DNA of 64,000 nucleotides from Glutamicibacter protophormiae (GCF_014647495.1 NZ_BMPH01000002.1:186001-250000); one strand, 5' to 3'. Numbered from the stretch's first letter, positions 26,013-35,376 are shown. Translations and numbers: made by a program. Notes: generated by a model from the sequence alone, not told the origin.

Positions 26013-28334
26013 ATGCATCGCCCGGCCCCCAAGAAAGACATCAACGAGGACGAGCTGAAGGTCAGCGAGCCCGAGCACGCGGCCGCGGGACTCAAGGCCG
26101 TCATGGTGTCCATGGAACGCGGCTTCTCCGAGGCCGGTCCGTCGCGGACCCTGCGTTCCATGCTGCGCATCAACCAGCGCGGCGGCTTCGACTGCCCGGG
26201 CTGCGCCTGGCCGGAATCGATCACCGGCGCGCGCAAGCCCGCCGAGTTCTGCGAGAACGGCGCCAAGGCCATTGCCGAGGAGGCCAGCGCCCGCACCGTG
26301 ACCCCCGAGTGGTTCGCCGAGCACCCGATCTCCGTGCTGCAGGACAAAACCGAGTACTGGCTCGGGTCCCAGGGCCGCATCACCAACCCGATGATCATCC
26401 ACGCGGGGGAGACCCACTACCGCCCGATCAGCTGGCCCGAAGCGTTCGCCACGATCGCCGAGCACGTCAACGCCACCACCCCGGACCGCTGCGTGTTCTA
26501 CACCTCCGGGCGCACCGCGAACGAAACCGCGTTCATGTACCAGCTGCTGGCCCGTTCGCTGGGCACCAACAACCTGCCGGACTGCTCCAACATGTGCCAC
26601 GAATCCTCGGGCACCGCGCTGAACCCGACCATCGGCATCGGCAAGGGCACCGTCTCGCTGGAGGACTTCGAGCACGCCGAGGCGATCTTCGTGGTCGGAC
26701 AGAACCCCGGCACCAACCACCCGCGCATGCTCTCCGCGCTGGCCGACGCGCGCAAGCGCGGGGCGCGCATCGTGGCGGTCAACCCGCTGCCGGAAGCCGG
26801 ATTCTTCGGGCTGAAGGACCCGCAGTCGGTCAAGGGCATGCTGGGCAAGGCGGACCCGATCTGCACCGACTTCCTGCAGATCAAGGTCGGCGGCGACCTA
26901 GCCCTGTTCCAGGCCTTCGGCCATCTGCTGCTGAAGTTCGAACAGGAGACCCCGGGCTCCGTGGTGGACCACGAGTTCATCGCCGCGGCGACCGACGGCT
27001 TCGAGGCCTACCGGCAGGCCCGGTCCACCATCGACTGGGACGCCACCGAGCAGGCCACCGGCCTGACCCGCGCCGAAATCACGGATGTCGCCCGGCTGCT
27101 GGCCAAGTCCAAGGCGACCATCATCTGCTGGGCGCTGGGCCTGACCCAGCAGCCGCATTCGGTGCCGACGCTGAAGGAAATCATCAACCTGCTGCTGTTG
27201 CAGGGCAACTTCGGCAAACCCGGCGCCGGGGCCTGCCCGGTGCGCGGCCACTCCAATGTGCAGGGCGACCGCACCATGGGCATCTGGGAGAAGCCCACCG
27301 AGAAGCTGCTGGCCGCGCTGGACGCCGAGTTCGGCATCGATTCCCCGCGCGAGCACGGCTACGACTCCACCGAGGCGCTGCACGCCTTCGAGAAGGACGA
27401 GATCGACGTGTTCGTCTCCATGGGAGGCAACTTCGCCCTGGCCAATTCGGAGACCGAAGCGCTGGAAGCGGGCATGCAGCGCGCCAAGCTGACCGTGCAC
27501 ATCTCCACCAAGCCCAACCGCTCGCACGTGGTGCACGGGCAGACTTCGCTGATCCTGCCGACCCTGGGCCGCACCGACAAGGACGACAAGCACCCCGGCG
27601 GCGCCCAGTTCCTGTCCGTGGAGGACTCCATGTCGGTGATCCACTCCACCCAGGGGCGGCTGACTCCGGTGTCCAACCACCTGCTGGCCGAACCGGTGAT
27701 CGTGGCGCGCATGGCCCAGGCCATCCTGGGCGACGACCACGCGGTGGACTGGCGCGCCATGGCCGAGGACTACGACGTGGTGCGCGACCACATCTCCCGG
27801 GTGCTGCCCGGATTCGAGGACTTCAACCGCCGCGTGCGGGAGAAGAACGGCTTCGTGCTGCCCAACCCGCCGCGCGATACCCGTTCCTTCGCCACCGACA
27901 TCGGCAAGGGCCGCTTCACGGTCTCCGAGTTCGAGGCGCTTCAAGCCCCCGAGGGCCACCTGATCCTGCAGACCATGCGTTCCCACGACCAGTACAACAC
28001 CACGTTCTACGGACTGGATGACCGCTACCGCGGCATCAAGGACGGGCGCCGCGTGATCCTGATCCATCCGGAAGACCTGGAAGCAGCCGGCTTCAAGGAC
28101 CGCGACCTGGTGGATGTCATCTCCACCTTCCGCGGCACCGAACGCCGGGCCAACCGCTTCCGGCTGGTGTCCTACCCGACCGCCAAGGGCTGCGTCGCCG
28201 CCTACTTCCCGGAGGCCAACGCGCTGGTGCACCGCGAGCTGGTAGCCCGCGAGTCCAACACCCCGGGGTTCAAGGCCATGATGGTGCGCTTCGTAGAGCA
28301 CACCGAGGATCCGGGTCCGACGCTGGACAGCTAG
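26013..28334 (+). CDS. FdhF/YdeP-family molybdopterin oxidoreductase
   Basis: Molybdopterin enzyme of 773 residues in the DMSO-reductase superfamily, YdeP/FdhF-like branch. Domains: an N-terminal segment with DCPGCAWPE (the two cysteines near residue 60 suggest an Fe-S site smaller than the usual four-Cys cluster), the molybdopterin core with TSGRTANETAF and DCSNMCHESSG, PVRGHSNVQGDRTMGIW, and a C-terminal molydop-binding domain ending near residue 770. GGAGGAATGAC precedes ATG 26013. YdeP-type enzymes are annotated as formate dehydrogenases, but their reaction is largely unproven; linkage to fdhD supports formate or a similar substrate. Confidence 0.92.
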   Translation: MHRPAPKKDINEDELKVSEPEHAAAGLKAVMVSMERGFSEAGPSRTLRSMLRINQRGGFDCPGCAWPESITGARKPAEFCENGAKAIAEEASARTVTPEWFAEHPISVLQDKTEYWLGSQGRITNPMIIHAGETHYRPISWPEAFATIAEHVNATTPDRCVFYTSGRTANETAFMYQLLARSLGTNNLPDCSNMCHESSGTALNPTIGIGKGTVSLEDFEHAEAIFVVGQNPGTNHPRMLSALADARKRGARIVAVNPLPEAGFFGLKDPQSVKGMLGKADPICTDFLQIKVGGDLALFQAFGHLLLKFEQETPGSVVDHEFIAAATDGFEAYRQARSTIDWDATEQATGLTRAEITDVARLLAKSKATIICWALGLTQQPHSVPTLKEIINLLLLQGNFGKPGAGACPVRGHSNVQGDRTMGIWEKPTEKLLAALDAEFGIDSPREHGYDSTEALHAFEKDEIDVFVSMGGNFALANSETEALEAGMQRAKLTVHISTKPNRSHVVHGQTSLILPTLGRTDKDDKHPGGAQFLSVEDSMSVIHSTQGRLTPVSNHLLAEPVIVARMAQAILGDDHAVDWRAMAEDYDVVRDHISRVLPGFEDFNRRVREKNGFVLPNPPRDTRSFATDIGKGRFTVSEFEALQAPEGHLILQTMRSHDQYNTTFYGLDDRYRGIKDGRRVILIHPEDLEAAGFKDRDLVDVISTFRGTERRANRFRLVSYPTAKGCVAAYFPEANALVHRELVARESNTPGFKAMMVRFVEHTEDPGPTLDS

Positions 28335-28348
28335 GTTCTAAAACAACA

Positions 28349-28386
28349 GCCCACAGGTGGAATTCGAACAGAATCCGCCGGTGGGC
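28349..28386 (+). terminator. Hairpin terminator after the FdhF/YdeP-like gene
   Basis: Imperfect stem formed by GCCCACAGGTGGAATTC and the complementary GAATCCGCCGGTGGGC around a short loop, 15 bases after the stop codon. The following T-run is poor, so termination may be partial. Confidence 0.6.
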
Positions 28387-28505
28387 CGTGCTCGTTCCTG
28401 CTGAAAAACCACCGTGAGGACAAAGCCTGGCTGGTGCAAAGTGCATCACGTCAAGCGCTTGCCACCTGAAGGGGCGGTATTGTTGCAGGAGAATGGTAAG
28501 GGTCC

Positions 28506-28528
28506 GGCTCCCGGGTCTGCAGGGAGCC
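28506..28528 (+). promoter_or_regulatory. Hairpin in the purine permease leader
   Basis: Perfect 7-base stem GGCTCCC (28506-28512) and GGGAGCC (28522-28528) with a nine-base loop, 28 bases before the permease ATG. It could be a protein operator or an RNA control element; no known riboswitch class is recognised. Confidence 0.5.
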
Positions 28529-28556
28529 TCAGCAGTCCATCAATGAGGATTCACCT

Positions 28557-30035
28557 ATGAGCGCGGCGCGCAGCAAGGCATCTACCAGCACCAGGCCCGA
28601 AGACGAACGCCTGCCCGCAGGGCGCACCATCGCCTACGGTTTCCAGCACGTTTTGACCATGTACGGCGGAATTATCGCGCCGCCGCTGGTGATGGGCGGA
28701 GCCGCCGGCATGGACACCGCGGAAATGGGCGTCCTAGTGGCCAGCTGCCTGTTCATCGGCGGCCTGGCAACAATCCTGCAGACCCTGGGCATCCCGTTCT
28801 TCGGAGCCCAGCTGCCGCTGGTGCAGGGCACCTCCTTCTCCGGCGTGGCCACCATGATCGCCATCCTCAACGGCGGCGGGGGCATGCCAGCGGTGTTCGG
28901 CGCGGTGCTGGCCGCCGGCGCCATCGGCATCGTCATTGCCCCGTTCTTCGCCAAGCTGCTCAGGTTCTTCCCGCCGGTGGTCACCGGCGTGGTCATCACC
29001 ATCATCGGCATGTCGCTGTTCCCGGTCACCGCCGACTGGGCGATGGGCGGCGCCGCCGCGGGCGAGGACCACGGGTCGCTGCAGAACATCGCGCTGGCCG
29101 CCATCACCTTGGTGATCCTGCTGGCCCTGTCGAAGTCCGGAGTTCCGGCACTGTCCCGCCTGTCGATCCTGCTGTCCATCGTGCTGGGCACCGTTGTGGC
29201 CGCGTTCATGGGCCTGGCAGACTTCTCCACCGTGCTGGACGGGGACATCTTCGCCTTCCCGACGCCGTTCGCCTTCGGGTTGCCGGTCTTCGAGCTCGGC
29301 GCGATCATCTCCATGATGATCGTGATCCTGGTGACCTACACCGAAACCACCGCGGACATGCTTGCGGTCGCCGAGGTCACCGGTTCCAAGGTCGATGCCA
29401 AGCGCATCGCCAACGGCCTGCGCGCCGACATGCTTTCCTCCACCGTCGCCCCGGTGTTCAACACCTTCACCCAGTCCGCCTTCGCGCAGAACGTGGGCCT
29501 GGTGGCGATTACCGGCGTGAAGAGCCGCTTCGTGGTGGCCGCCGGCGGCGGCATCCTGGTGGTCCTGGGCCTGCTGCCCGTCCTCGGGCGCGTGGTCGCC
29601 TCGATCCCGACCCCGGTGCTCGGCGGCGCCGGCATCGTGCTGTTCGGGTCCGTGGCCGCGGCGGGCATCCGCACCCTGGCCAAGGCCAAGGACGACAACA
29701 TGAACATGCTGATCATCGCCACCTCCCTGGCCTTCGGCTGCATCCCGATGGTCAAGCCGGACTTCTACGGGCAGTTCCCGACCTGGGTTGGCACCATCTT
29801 CCAGTCCAGCATCTCCTCGGCCACCATCATGGCGGTGCTGCTGAACATCATCTTCAACGAGCTGACCTGGCGCAAGAAGGAAGATTCGGGCCGCACCGTC
29901 TACAAGCACCAGCTGGCGGGGCTGCAGGACGGCGACCGGTTGATCGACGGCAAGCTCTTCGACAACAAGGGCCTTGAAATCAAGGTGATCGCCGAGGAGC
30001 AGGGCGAAGCGGGCGACCGGCCCATGCCGCTCTGA
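28557..30035 (+). CDS. NCS2-family uracil-xanthine permease
   Basis: Nucleobase:cation symporter-2 of 492 residues with about 14 TM segments, taking up xanthine, uric acid or uracil. The family hallmark appears as QGTSFSGVATMIAI near residue 100, then VLVTYTETTADMLAVAEVTG near residue 260, which carries the conserved TM8 Glu, and PVLGGAGIVLFG near residue 360. AGGA before ATG is the ribosome binding site. Genes for xanthine dehydrogenase follow on the same strand after a strong terminator, which supports a purine substrate (inference). Confidence 0.93.
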   Translation: MSAARSKASTSTRPEDERLPAGRTIAYGFQHVLTMYGGIIAPPLVMGGAAGMDTAEMGVLVASCLFIGGLATILQTLGIPFFGAQLPLVQGTSFSGVATMIAILNGGGGMPAVFGAVLAAGAIGIVIAPFFAKLLRFFPPVVTGVVITIIGMSLFPVTADWAMGGAAAGEDHGSLQNIALAAITLVILLALSKSGVPALSRLSILLSIVLGTVVAAFMGLADFSTVLDGDIFAFPTPFAFGLPVFELGAIISMMIVILVTYTETTADMLAVAEVTGSKVDAKRIANGLRADMLSSTVAPVFNTFTQSAFAQNVGLVAITGVKSRFVVAAGGGILVVLGLLPVLGRVVASIPTPVLGGAGIVLFGSVAAAGIRTLAKAKDDNMNMLIIATSLAFGCIPMVKPDFYGQFPTWVGTIFQSSISSATIMAVLLNIIFNELTWRKKEDSGRTVYKHQLAGLQDGDRLIDGKLFDNKGLEIKVIAEEQGEAGDRPMPL

Positions 30036-30054
30036 CTCGGGAAGAACTCCACAG

Positions 30055-30093
30055 ATCGCGCGAACCGCATTCGGTTCGCGCGATTTTTCTTTT
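30055..30093 (+). terminator. Strong intrinsic terminator after the purine permease
   Basis: Perfect 13-base stem ATCGCGCGAACCG with the four-base loop CATT, followed by TTTTTCTTTT. It separates the permease transcript from the xdh operon. Confidence 0.95.
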
Positions 30094-30472
30094 CAGCGCA
30101 GTTAAGCGGAAGCCCGCTCGGCCTGAGCCCGGTCCGTCCGGGCGCCGAAGAACTCGCCGCGAACTACGGTGAGGGACCATGCGATTCCGGCGAATGTGAC
30201 CTGTAGCACACATAATGTGGTAGGTTCAATATTTGAATGAAGTCGGTGCGAAATCCACGGGAGGCGCGTCATGGGCGGGTCCTTGGCTTGGGGGAAGGGC
30301 CAGATCGCCCACGGGTATTAACCGCGGGCCGCGGTCGCGCTGTGCCCAGTTCTGCTCCGGGCGGGAATTGCTCCCGCCCCGCGGCTGGGCACGCCAGCTC
30401 CCGCTCCACCATGCACGAATCGTTCAAATTCTTTCACTATGCGCCCGCACAGGGCGTAGGAGGTGAGGCGCT
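30094..30472 (+). promoter_or_regulatory. Structured 5' leader of the xdh operon
   Basis: A 379-base region without a credible gene. Two palindromes near the likely promoter, CACATAATGTG (30209-30219) and TTCAATATTTGAA (30225-30237), look like operator sites. Further down, a long hairpin runs from 30343 to 30391: outer arms TGCCCAG and CTGGGCA, inner perfect arms GGGCGGGA and TCCCGCCC. The AT-rich promoter-like part and the GC-rich folded part together look like a regulated leader, perhaps sensing purines or molybdenum cofactor, but no known riboswitch class could be confirmed by eye. Confidence 0.55.
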
Positions 30473-31948
30473 GTGGCTTCGGAGGCTGCGGGAACGCCCG
30501 GGTGCACCGTCACCGTCAATCATCAAGCCCGAGAATTCACCGGGCCGCCGCATGCCAACGCACTGGACTTCCTGCGCGGCCTCGGGCTGACCTCGTGCAA
30601 GGAAGGCTGCGCCGAAGGCGAATGCGGCGCCTGCGCCATTCTGGTGGCGCGCCCCGACGGCGAGCGCTCGCGCTGGACCGCGGTCAACGCGTGCCTGCTG
30701 CCGGCCGCCGCGCTGGAGGGGCAGCACGTGCTGACCGCCGAAGGCCTGGGCACCGCAGACGAACCGCACCCGGTGCAACGTGAAATGGCCGAGCGCGGCG
30801 GATCCCAATGCGGCTACTGCACGCCCGGATTCATCTGCGCCATGGCCGCGGAATACTACCGTCCCGAACGCGCCGAGGAACAGGTCGCCGAGGCGCCCGT
30901 CCACCACGCCGACGGGCCCAACGGCTTCGACCTGCACGCGCTGTCGGGCAACCTCTGCCGCTGCACCGGCTACCGGCCGATCAGGGACGCCGCCTTCGCG
31001 CTCGGGGTGCCCGAGCCCGAGGACCAGCTGGCCCAGCCGCCGACGGCCGGTCCCGCGGCCACCGACTACCGCAGGGCGGATACCCCGGCCGGGCAGCCCG
31101 GCCGCTACCGCCGGCCCGCCACGCTGTCCGAAGCGCTGCGGATCCTGGCGGAGGAACCCGGAACCCGGGTGGTGGCCGGGGCGACCGACTGGGGAGTCGA
31201 GGTGAACATGAAGTTCGCCCGCGCGCAGTCGGTGCTGGCCGTCGACCGGCTGGAGGAGCTGCGCCGGGTGGTGCAGACCGATGACCATGTGGAGTTGGGC
31301 GCCGCCTGCACCCTGAGCGAGCTTGAACGCGCGCTGGCCGGGCGGATTCCGCTGCTCTCCCTGCTCTGGCCGAACTTCGCCTCCCGGCTGATCCGCAACT
31401 CGGCGACCCTCGGAGGGAACCTCGGCACCGGATCTCCCATCGGGGATTCGCCGCCGGTGCTGCTGGCCCTGGACACGCAGCTGGTGCTGGCCTGCAGTGC
31501 CGGGGAACGGGTGGTGCCGCTTCACGACTACTTCACCGGATACCGGCAGACGGTGCGCCGGCCCGATGAACTGATCACCGCGGTCCGCATCCCGCTGCCC
31601 CTGGCCCCGCTGGTGTCCTTCCAGAAGGTCGCCAAGCGCCGCTTCGACGATATATCCAGCACCGCCGTCGCCCTGGCCTTCGACGTCGAGGCCGGGCTGA
31701 TCACCCGCGCGCGGATCGGGCTGGGCGGGGTCGCCGCGACCCCGCTGCGCGCCACCGCCACCGAACAGGTGCTGATCGGACAGGCCTGGAGCGGGGAAAC
31801 CCTGAGGGGAGCCGGCGGGATCCTGGCCGCCGAGGGAACACCCATGGACGACCATCGCGCCAGCGCCGCCTATCGGCAGGCCATGCTGGGCTCCGCGCTG
31901 GAGCGGTTCTTCGCGGAGCAGGACAGCGGAACGGGGGCAGGGGCATGA
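30473..31948 (+). CDS. xdhA: Xanthine dehydrogenase small subunit (Fe-S/FAD)
   Basis: A 491-residue protein joining the [2Fe-2S] and FAD domains of xanthine dehydrogenase. First cluster: CKEGCAEGECGACAI near residue 45; second cluster: CGYCTPGF near residue 115 and CRCTGYRPI near residue 160. The FAD domain holds VVAGATDWGVEVNM and TLGGNLGTGSPIGD. Electrons pass from the molybdenum site through the clusters to FAD and NAD+. The start is GTG at 30473, set by the strong TAGGAGGTGAGG site. It overlaps xdhB by ATGA. Confidence 0.95.
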   Translation: MASEAAGTPGCTVTVNHQAREFTGPPHANALDFLRGLGLTSCKEGCAEGECGACAILVARPDGERSRWTAVNACLLPAAALEGQHVLTAEGLGTADEPHPVQREMAERGGSQCGYCTPGFICAMAAEYYRPERAEEQVAEAPVHHADGPNGFDLHALSGNLCRCTGYRPIRDAAFALGVPEPEDQLAQPPTAGPAATDYRRADTPAGQPGRYRRPATLSEALRILAEEPGTRVVAGATDWGVEVNMKFARAQSVLAVDRLEELRRVVQTDDHVELGAACTLSELERALAGRIPLLSLLWPNFASRLIRNSATLGGNLGTGSPIGDSPPVLLALDTQLVLACSAGERVVPLHDYFTGYRQTVRRPDELITAVRIPLPLAPLVSFQKVAKRRFDDISSTAVALAFDVEAGLITRARIGLGGVAATPLRATATEQVLIGQAWSGETLRGAGGILAAEGTPMDDHRASAAYRQAMLGSALERFFAEQDSGTGAGA

Positions 31949-34293
31949 GCATCACGCACAACCAGCGACCGGAGGGCGCGGCAGTGGGCCGGTCCATCCC
32001 GCATGAATCGGCCTATGCCCACGTCACCGGTGCGGCGAAGTACACCGAGGATTTGGCCGGAGCCCTGTCCGGGGTGCTGCACGCCTATCCAGTGCAGTCG
32101 GCGCACGCCCATGCCAGGCTGCTGCGGCTGGACGCCTCCGCCGCGCTGCAGGTTCCGGGGGTGCGGTTGGTGCTGACCGCCAAGGACATCCCCGGGGTCA
32201 ACGACCAGGGCGCCAAGCACGATGAACCGATGCTCCCGGTGGACGAGGTCATGTTCCACGGCCAGCCGGTGGCCTGGGTGCTGGGCGAGGATCTGGAAGC
32301 GGCCAAGGCCGGGGCGGCCGCGGTGGCAGTGGACTACGAGCCGCTGGACGCGCTCGTCACGCTGGGCGAGGCCATCGCCGCGAACAGCTTCCACGGCATC
32401 CAGCCGGTCATCGACAAGGGCGAACCGGCCGCGGCCCTGGCCGCCGCGCCCCACGCGTTCTCCGGGGAATTCGAATTCGCCGGACAGGAGCACTTCTACC
32501 TGGAAACCCAGAGTTCGCTGGCGCACGTCGAATCCGACGGGCAGATCATGGTGCATGCATCCACCCAGCACCCCAGCGAAACCCAGGACATCGTGGCCCA
32601 CGTGCTGGGGGTCGACGCCCACCGGGTCACGGTGCAGGCGCTGCGCATGGGCGGGGCTTTCGGCGGCAAGGAAATGCAGCCGCACGGGTATGCCGCGGTC
32701 GCCGCCCTCGGCGCGGTGCTCACCGGCCGGCCGGTGCGCGTGAGGCTTGAACGCGCCCGGGACCTGAGCATGACGGGCAAGCGGCACGGCTTCCACGCCT
32801 CCTGGAAGATCGGCTTCGACGAGCACGGGAAGATCATGGCCTTGGCCGCGCAGCTGACCAGCGACGGCGGGTGGAGCCTGGACCTGTCCGAGCCGGTGCT
32901 GACCCGCGCCATGTGCCATATCGACAACGCCTACTGGATCCCCAATATCCAGGTGCGCGGCCGGGTGGCCAAATGCCATAAGACCTCGCAGACCGCCTTC
33001 CGCGGCTTCGGCGGGCCGCAGGGCATGCTGGTGATCGAGAACATCCTCGGCGAGGTGGCCCCGAAGCTGGGGCTCAGCGCGCAGGAGCTGCGCCGCCGCA
33101 ACTTCTACGTCCCCGGCCAGGACACCCCCTACTACCAGCCGGTGCGCCATGCCGAACGGCTGCACCGGGTCTGGGAGAAGGTACTGGAATCCTCGCAGTT
33201 CGCGACCCGCCGGGAACAGATCGAGGCCTTCAACGCCGCGCATCCGAACTCCAAGCGGGGCTTGGCCATCACCCCGGTGAAGTTCGGCATCTCATTCAAC
33301 TTCACTGCCTTCAACCAGGCCGGCGCGCTGGTGCTGGTCTACAAGGACGGGTCGGTGCTGCTCACCCACGGCGGCACGGAAATGGGCCAGGGAGTGCACA
33401 CCAAGGTGCTGCAGGTGGCGGCCACCGCGCTGGGCGTTCCGCTGTCCTACCTGCGTCTGGCCCCGACCCGCACGGACAAGGTGCCGAACACCTCCGCCAC
33501 TGCGGCGAGCACCGGCAGCGACCTGAACGGCGCCGCCGTGAAGGACGCCTGCGAGCAGATCCTGGCCAGGCTGTCCGTGCTGGCCGCCGGGGAACTGGAG
33601 GCCGAAGCTTCGGAGGTGGTCTTCGCCGACGGGGCGGCCCATGCCTGCGGGCGGTCCGTGGACTGGAAAACACTGGTGTCCAAGGCCTACTTCAGCAGGA
33701 TCCAGCTCTCGGCCGCGGGATACTACAGCACGCCGGGACTGCACTGGGACCTGTCAGCCATGCGCGGGGAGCCGTTCAAGTACTTCGCCTACGGGGCGGC
33801 CGTCTCGGAGGTGCAGGTCAGCCGTTTCGACGGGTCCTACCAGCTGCGCCGCGTGGACATCGTGCACGACGTGGGTGATTCGCTTTCGCCGCTGGTGGAC
33901 CGCGGGCAGATCGAGGGCGGTTTCATCCAGGGCGCCGGCTGGCTCACCTTGGAGGACCTGCGCTGGGAAACCAAGGGCCCGCATCGCGGCCGGCTGGCCA
34001 CCGCCAGCGCCAGCACCTACAAGCTGCCCAGTTTCTCCGAGATGCCGCCGGTGTTCAACGTCGAGTTCCTGCAGGACGCGCACGAGGACGGCGTGGTCTA
34101 CGGCTCCAAAGCGGTCGGCGAGCCGCCGCTGATGCTGGCCTTCAGCGTGCGCGAGGCGCTGCGCCAAGCGGTGGCCGCCTTCGGCCCGGCTGGGCACAGC
34201 GTGAAGCTGGCGTCCCCGGCCACACCGGAAGCGGTGTTCTGGGCGGTGCAGGAAGCCCAGGAAGCCAGGGAAGGCACCGGCCATGTGGATTGA
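31945..34293 (+). CDS. xdhB: Xanthine dehydrogenase molybdopterin-binding subunit
   Basis: Catalytic subunit of 782 residues that oxidises hypoxanthine and xanthine to urate. It has GGAFGGKEMQ near residue 235, the substrate-channel text TAFRGFGGPQGMLVIE near residue 350, GTEMGQGVHTKV near residue 475, and the catalytic Glu in KAVGEPPLML near residue 720. Length and domain order match bacterial XdhB. It overlaps both neighbours, so xdhABC form one operon. Confidence 0.95.
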   Translation: MSITHNQRPEGAAVGRSIPHESAYAHVTGAAKYTEDLAGALSGVLHAYPVQSAHAHARLLRLDASAALQVPGVRLVLTAKDIPGVNDQGAKHDEPMLPVDEVMFHGQPVAWVLGEDLEAAKAGAAAVAVDYEPLDALVTLGEAIAANSFHGIQPVIDKGEPAAALAAAPHAFSGEFEFAGQEHFYLETQSSLAHVESDGQIMVHASTQHPSETQDIVAHVLGVDAHRVTVQALRMGGAFGGKEMQPHGYAAVAALGAVLTGRPVRVRLERARDLSMTGKRHGFHASWKIGFDEHGKIMALAAQLTSDGGWSLDLSEPVLTRAMCHIDNAYWIPNIQVRGRVAKCHKTSQTAFRGFGGPQGMLVIENILGEVAPKLGLSAQELRRRNFYVPGQDTPYYQPVRHAERLHRVWEKVLESSQFATRREQIEAFNAAHPNSKRGLAITPVKFGISFNFTAFNQAGALVLVYKDGSVLLTHGGTEMGQGVHTKVLQVAATALGVPLSYLRLAPTRTDKVPNTSATAASTGSDLNGAAVKDACEQILARLSVLAAGELEAEASEVVFADGAAHACGRSVDWKTLVSKAYFSRIQLSAAGYYSTPGLHWDLSAMRGEPFKYFAYGAAVSEVQVSRFDGSYQLRRVDIVHDVGDSLSPLVDRGQIEGGFIQGAGWLTLEDLRWETKGPHRGRLATASASTYKLPSFSEMPPVFNVEFLQDAHEDGVVYGSKAVGEPPLMLAFSVREALRQAVAAFGPAGHSVKLASPATPEAVFWAVQEAQEAREGTGHVD

Positions 34294-35122
34294 GGAGCTG
34301 GCCCGGTTGCGCGAGCAGCGCACCGCGGCGGTGCTGGTCACCGTGGTGTCGGTGCGCGGCCACGCCCCGCGGGAAGCCGGGGCCAAATTCGTGGTCACCG
34401 ACCGCGAGCTGCTGGGCACCATCGGCGGCGGGAACATGGAGATGCTGGTGGCCGCCCGCGCCAGGCAGATGCTCGCCTCCTCAACCAGGTCCCCGGAGCA
34501 GCTGGTGCTGCGGCTGAACGACAAGGCGCCGGCGGCCTACGGTAAGCAATGCTGCGGGGGAGAAGCGGTGGTGCTGCTCGAACCGGTGCCGGTGCGGCCG
34601 GTGATCGCGGTCTTCGGCATCGGCCACGTGGGCCTGGAACTTGCGCACATCCTGTCCCGCCACGACGTGGAGCTGGTGCTGTGCGATTCCCGCCCCGAGC
34701 AGCTTGCACAGTTGGACGCGGTGGAAGCCGGCAAGCCGCCGGCCGTGATCCGCCGGCAGCACGCGGTGCTCGGCGAGCAGGTGATGGCCGAGCTGCCCGA
34801 CGGGGCCATGGTGCTGATCATGACCCACGACCACGCGGAGGACTTCCACCTGTGCGACGCTGCGCTGCGCCGCCCGGGCCTGGGCTACGTGGGGCTGATT
34901 GGGTCGGCCGCCAAATACGCCCGCTTCACCATGAAACTGGCCGAATCCGGCCACGAGCGGCAGGATATCGCGCGGATCACCTGCCCCATCGGGCTGCCGG
35001 GGATTCCGGGCAAGCAGCCTGCGGCCATTGCGGTGTCCGTGGCCGCGGACCTGCTGGCCCGGCTCGCCCTAGATGCCGCGCCCCGAAGCGCGTGCCTGAA
35101 TATCTGCAGGACCAGATCTTAG
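34283..35122 (+). CDS. xdhC: Xanthine dehydrogenase accessory protein XdhC, altered C-terminus
   Basis: Molybdenum-cofactor sulfuration and insertion factor of 279 residues. N-terminal domain with VRGHAPREAGAKFV and LGTIGGGNME; C-terminal Rossmann domain with FGIGHVGLELA; then CPIGLPGIPGKQPAAIAVSV, the conserved end of the family. Starts 11 bases inside xdhB. The last ten residues or so (from about base 35089) come from unrelated DNA: the true 3' end of such a gene, diverged by roughly 12%, lies at 36621-36740. The protein is probably still functional because the break falls after the conserved core. Confidence 0.93.
   Translation: MWIEELARLREQRTAAVLVTVVSVRGHAPREAGAKFVVTDRELLGTIGGGNMEMLVAARARQMLASSTRSPEQLVLRLNDKAPAAYGKQCCGGEAVVLLEPVPVRPVIAVFGIGHVGLELAHILSRHDVELVLCDSRPEQLAQLDAVEAGKPPAVIRRQHAVLGEQVMAELPDGAMVLIMTHDHAEDFHLCDAALRRPGLGYVGLIGSAAKYARFTMKLAESGHERQDIARITCPIGLPGIPGKQPAAIAVSVAADLLARLALDAAPRSACLNICRTRS
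34969..35088 (+). repeat. Direct repeat, left copy (xdhC 3' end)
   Basis: A 120-base segment that matches 36621-36740 in direct orientation with about 14 differences (roughly 88% identity by eye). Most differences are at synonymous positions of the xdhC frame. It marks the left edge of an inserted block. Confidence 0.85.
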
Positions 35123-35376
35123 GCGTCAACAAGCTGCCGCCGTATGTGCGGTTGGCATTTTTGCCTGCCGCCAAGCGGATGAAGAGGGTAGACACCTACG
35201 GCCTCGTCCCGGCCAGCCGTGCACCGCAGTTCACCTCGTTGCCGGGGTATGCCTGGCATGAGGAGTGCTCGATCCTCGGCCATGCCGGGGTCCAGGAACC
35301 GCTGGCACATGTGGCGCGGTTCTGCGCCGGAATGTCGGATGACGAGCCAGTGGATCCCGCAAGCCCGGTCGAATAA
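35091..35376 (+). pseudogene. C-terminal fragment of an unidentified gene
   Basis: A protein-like frame of about 95 residues (VPEYLQDQILGVNKLPPYVR, then RMKRVDTYGL and PGYAWHEECSILGHAG) ending in TAA at about 35376. It begins without a start codon at the repeat junction, so it seems to be the 3' remnant of a gene whose front was lost when the block was joined. Codon use looks coding. I do not recognise the family. Confidence 0.55.

Noticed and set aside
30233-30300. Cobalamin-riboswitch-like text (GGTGCGAAATCC) in the xdh leader
   Set aside because: Only one short box agrees; the conserved downstream core and 3' box of cobalamin riboswitches are not seen.
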